Shown: piece by piece, positions 6,238-6,418 of the stretch
Layout of the letters: each line of letters opens with the position of its first letter
Position numbering within the stretch: position 1 is the first letter of the stretch
Assembly: GCA_903953985.1 (NCBI GenBank)
Contig: CAJBLW010000063.1
Span: 1 to 6,418 of the forward strand
Origin: an uncultured Burkholderiales bacterium
GTDB lineage: Bacteria > Pseudomonadota > Gammaproteobacteria > Burkholderiales > Burkholderiaceae_C
Length of the DNA stretch: 6,418 nucleotides
Direction: 5' to 3'
The notes under the pieces: model-generated
Told to the model about the DNA's origin: nothing
The model's input: the letters and a program-made list of their open reading frames with translations, nothing else
Database searches by the model: none
Translations under genes and position numbers: made by a program

Positions 6238-6258
6238 CTCAGCAAGTGGTTTGCTGAG
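6238..6258 (+). promoter_or_regulatory. Second stem-loop in the rplN leader
   Basis: CTCAGCAA (6238-6245) pairs fully with TTGCTGAG (6251-6258) across a 5-base loop GTGGT. No T-run follows and the gene lies only 80 bases on, so it is not a simple terminator for glpK. With the first stem-loop it makes the leader a candidate for ribosomal protein feedback control; this is inference. Confidence 0.5.
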
Positions 6259-6337
6259 TGTATGACGGGTCCAAGACTGATTCCTGCAGGTTGGCTTTTC
6301 GGCTTGCTTGCAAGGAATACAAGTTGGGAACAAAGAA

Positions 6338-6418
6338 ATGATCCAGACAGAATCTCGGTTGGATGTGGCCGACAACACCGGCGCCAAGTCCGTGCTGTGC
6401 ATCAAGGTGCTCGGCGGG
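6338..6418 (+). CDS. rplN: 50S ribosomal protein L14, N-terminal part, cut by window edge
   Basis: Twenty-seven codons are present before the right edge. They read MIQTESRLDVADNTGAKSVL then CIKVLGG, which matches the start of bacterial L14 (a protein of about 122 residues), including the conserved ADNTGA and CIKVLGG. L14 binds 23S rRNA at the subunit interface of the large subunit. rplN normally follows rpsQ and precedes rplX and rplE; here glpK and a dedicated promoter precede it, so it appears to be the first gene of its transcript. The upstream bases TTGGGAACAAAGAA offer only a modest ribosome binding site. The identification is firm despite the short length. Confidence 0.96.
   Translation, partial: MIQTESRLDVADNTGAKSVLCIKVLGG

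Noticed and set aside
6262..6418. Possible leader peptide frame in the rplN leader starting at ATG 6262
   Set aside because: The frame stays open through rplN in another frame to the window edge, has no good ribosome binding site and does not look like a short regulatory peptide.

Overview
The window looks like a stretch of chromosome from a betaproteobacterium, most likely Burkholderiales and probably Comamonadaceae (Limnohabitans/Rhodoferax/Polaromonas-like). The reasons are the periplasmic Bug-type (TTT-family) solute-binding proteins, a UbiA with the N-terminal sequence LYLDLIRWNRPAGW, and an L14 N-terminus beginning MIQTESRL. This placement rests on recalled protein sequences, not on a search.

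Layout. 1-356 (minus) is the N-terminal part of a Bug-type solute-binding protein that runs off the left edge. 459-1292 (plus) is a divergent IclR-family regulator. A near-perfect palindrome lies between the two, over the likely -10 region of the regulator. 1414-2385 (minus) is a second, complete Bug-type protein, convergent with the regulator; a strong 24-bp inverted repeat lies in the gap. 2386-2775 is a 390-bp AT-rich intergenic stretch that holds the second Bug gene's promoter and the upstream region of ubiA. 2776-3627 (plus) is ubiA (ubiquinone biosynthesis), convergent with proC at 3664-4488 (minus, last step of proline synthesis). 4577-6079 (plus) is glpK (glycerol kinase), divergent from proC. 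6080-6337 contains a good sigma70 promoter with an UP-like element and a leader with two stem-loops. The leader ends in the first 27 codons of rplN (ribosomal protein L14), which runs off the right edge.

How the genes relate. The left third is an accessory catabolic-type module: two solute-binding proteins and an IclR regulator, whose ligand cannot be read from the sequence. The right two thirds are housekeeping genes, apparently in separate transcription units. No TctA/TctB membrane subunits and no glycerol facilitator or dehydrogenase genes are visible. rplN follows glpK rather than rpsQ, so the ribosomal protein cluster starts a new unit here. I see no mobile element, CRISPR array, phage gene, tRNA or rRNA, and no convincing new defence or metabolic system. 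The points most worth checking are the IclR operator, the rplN leader and the possibly leaderless glpK.
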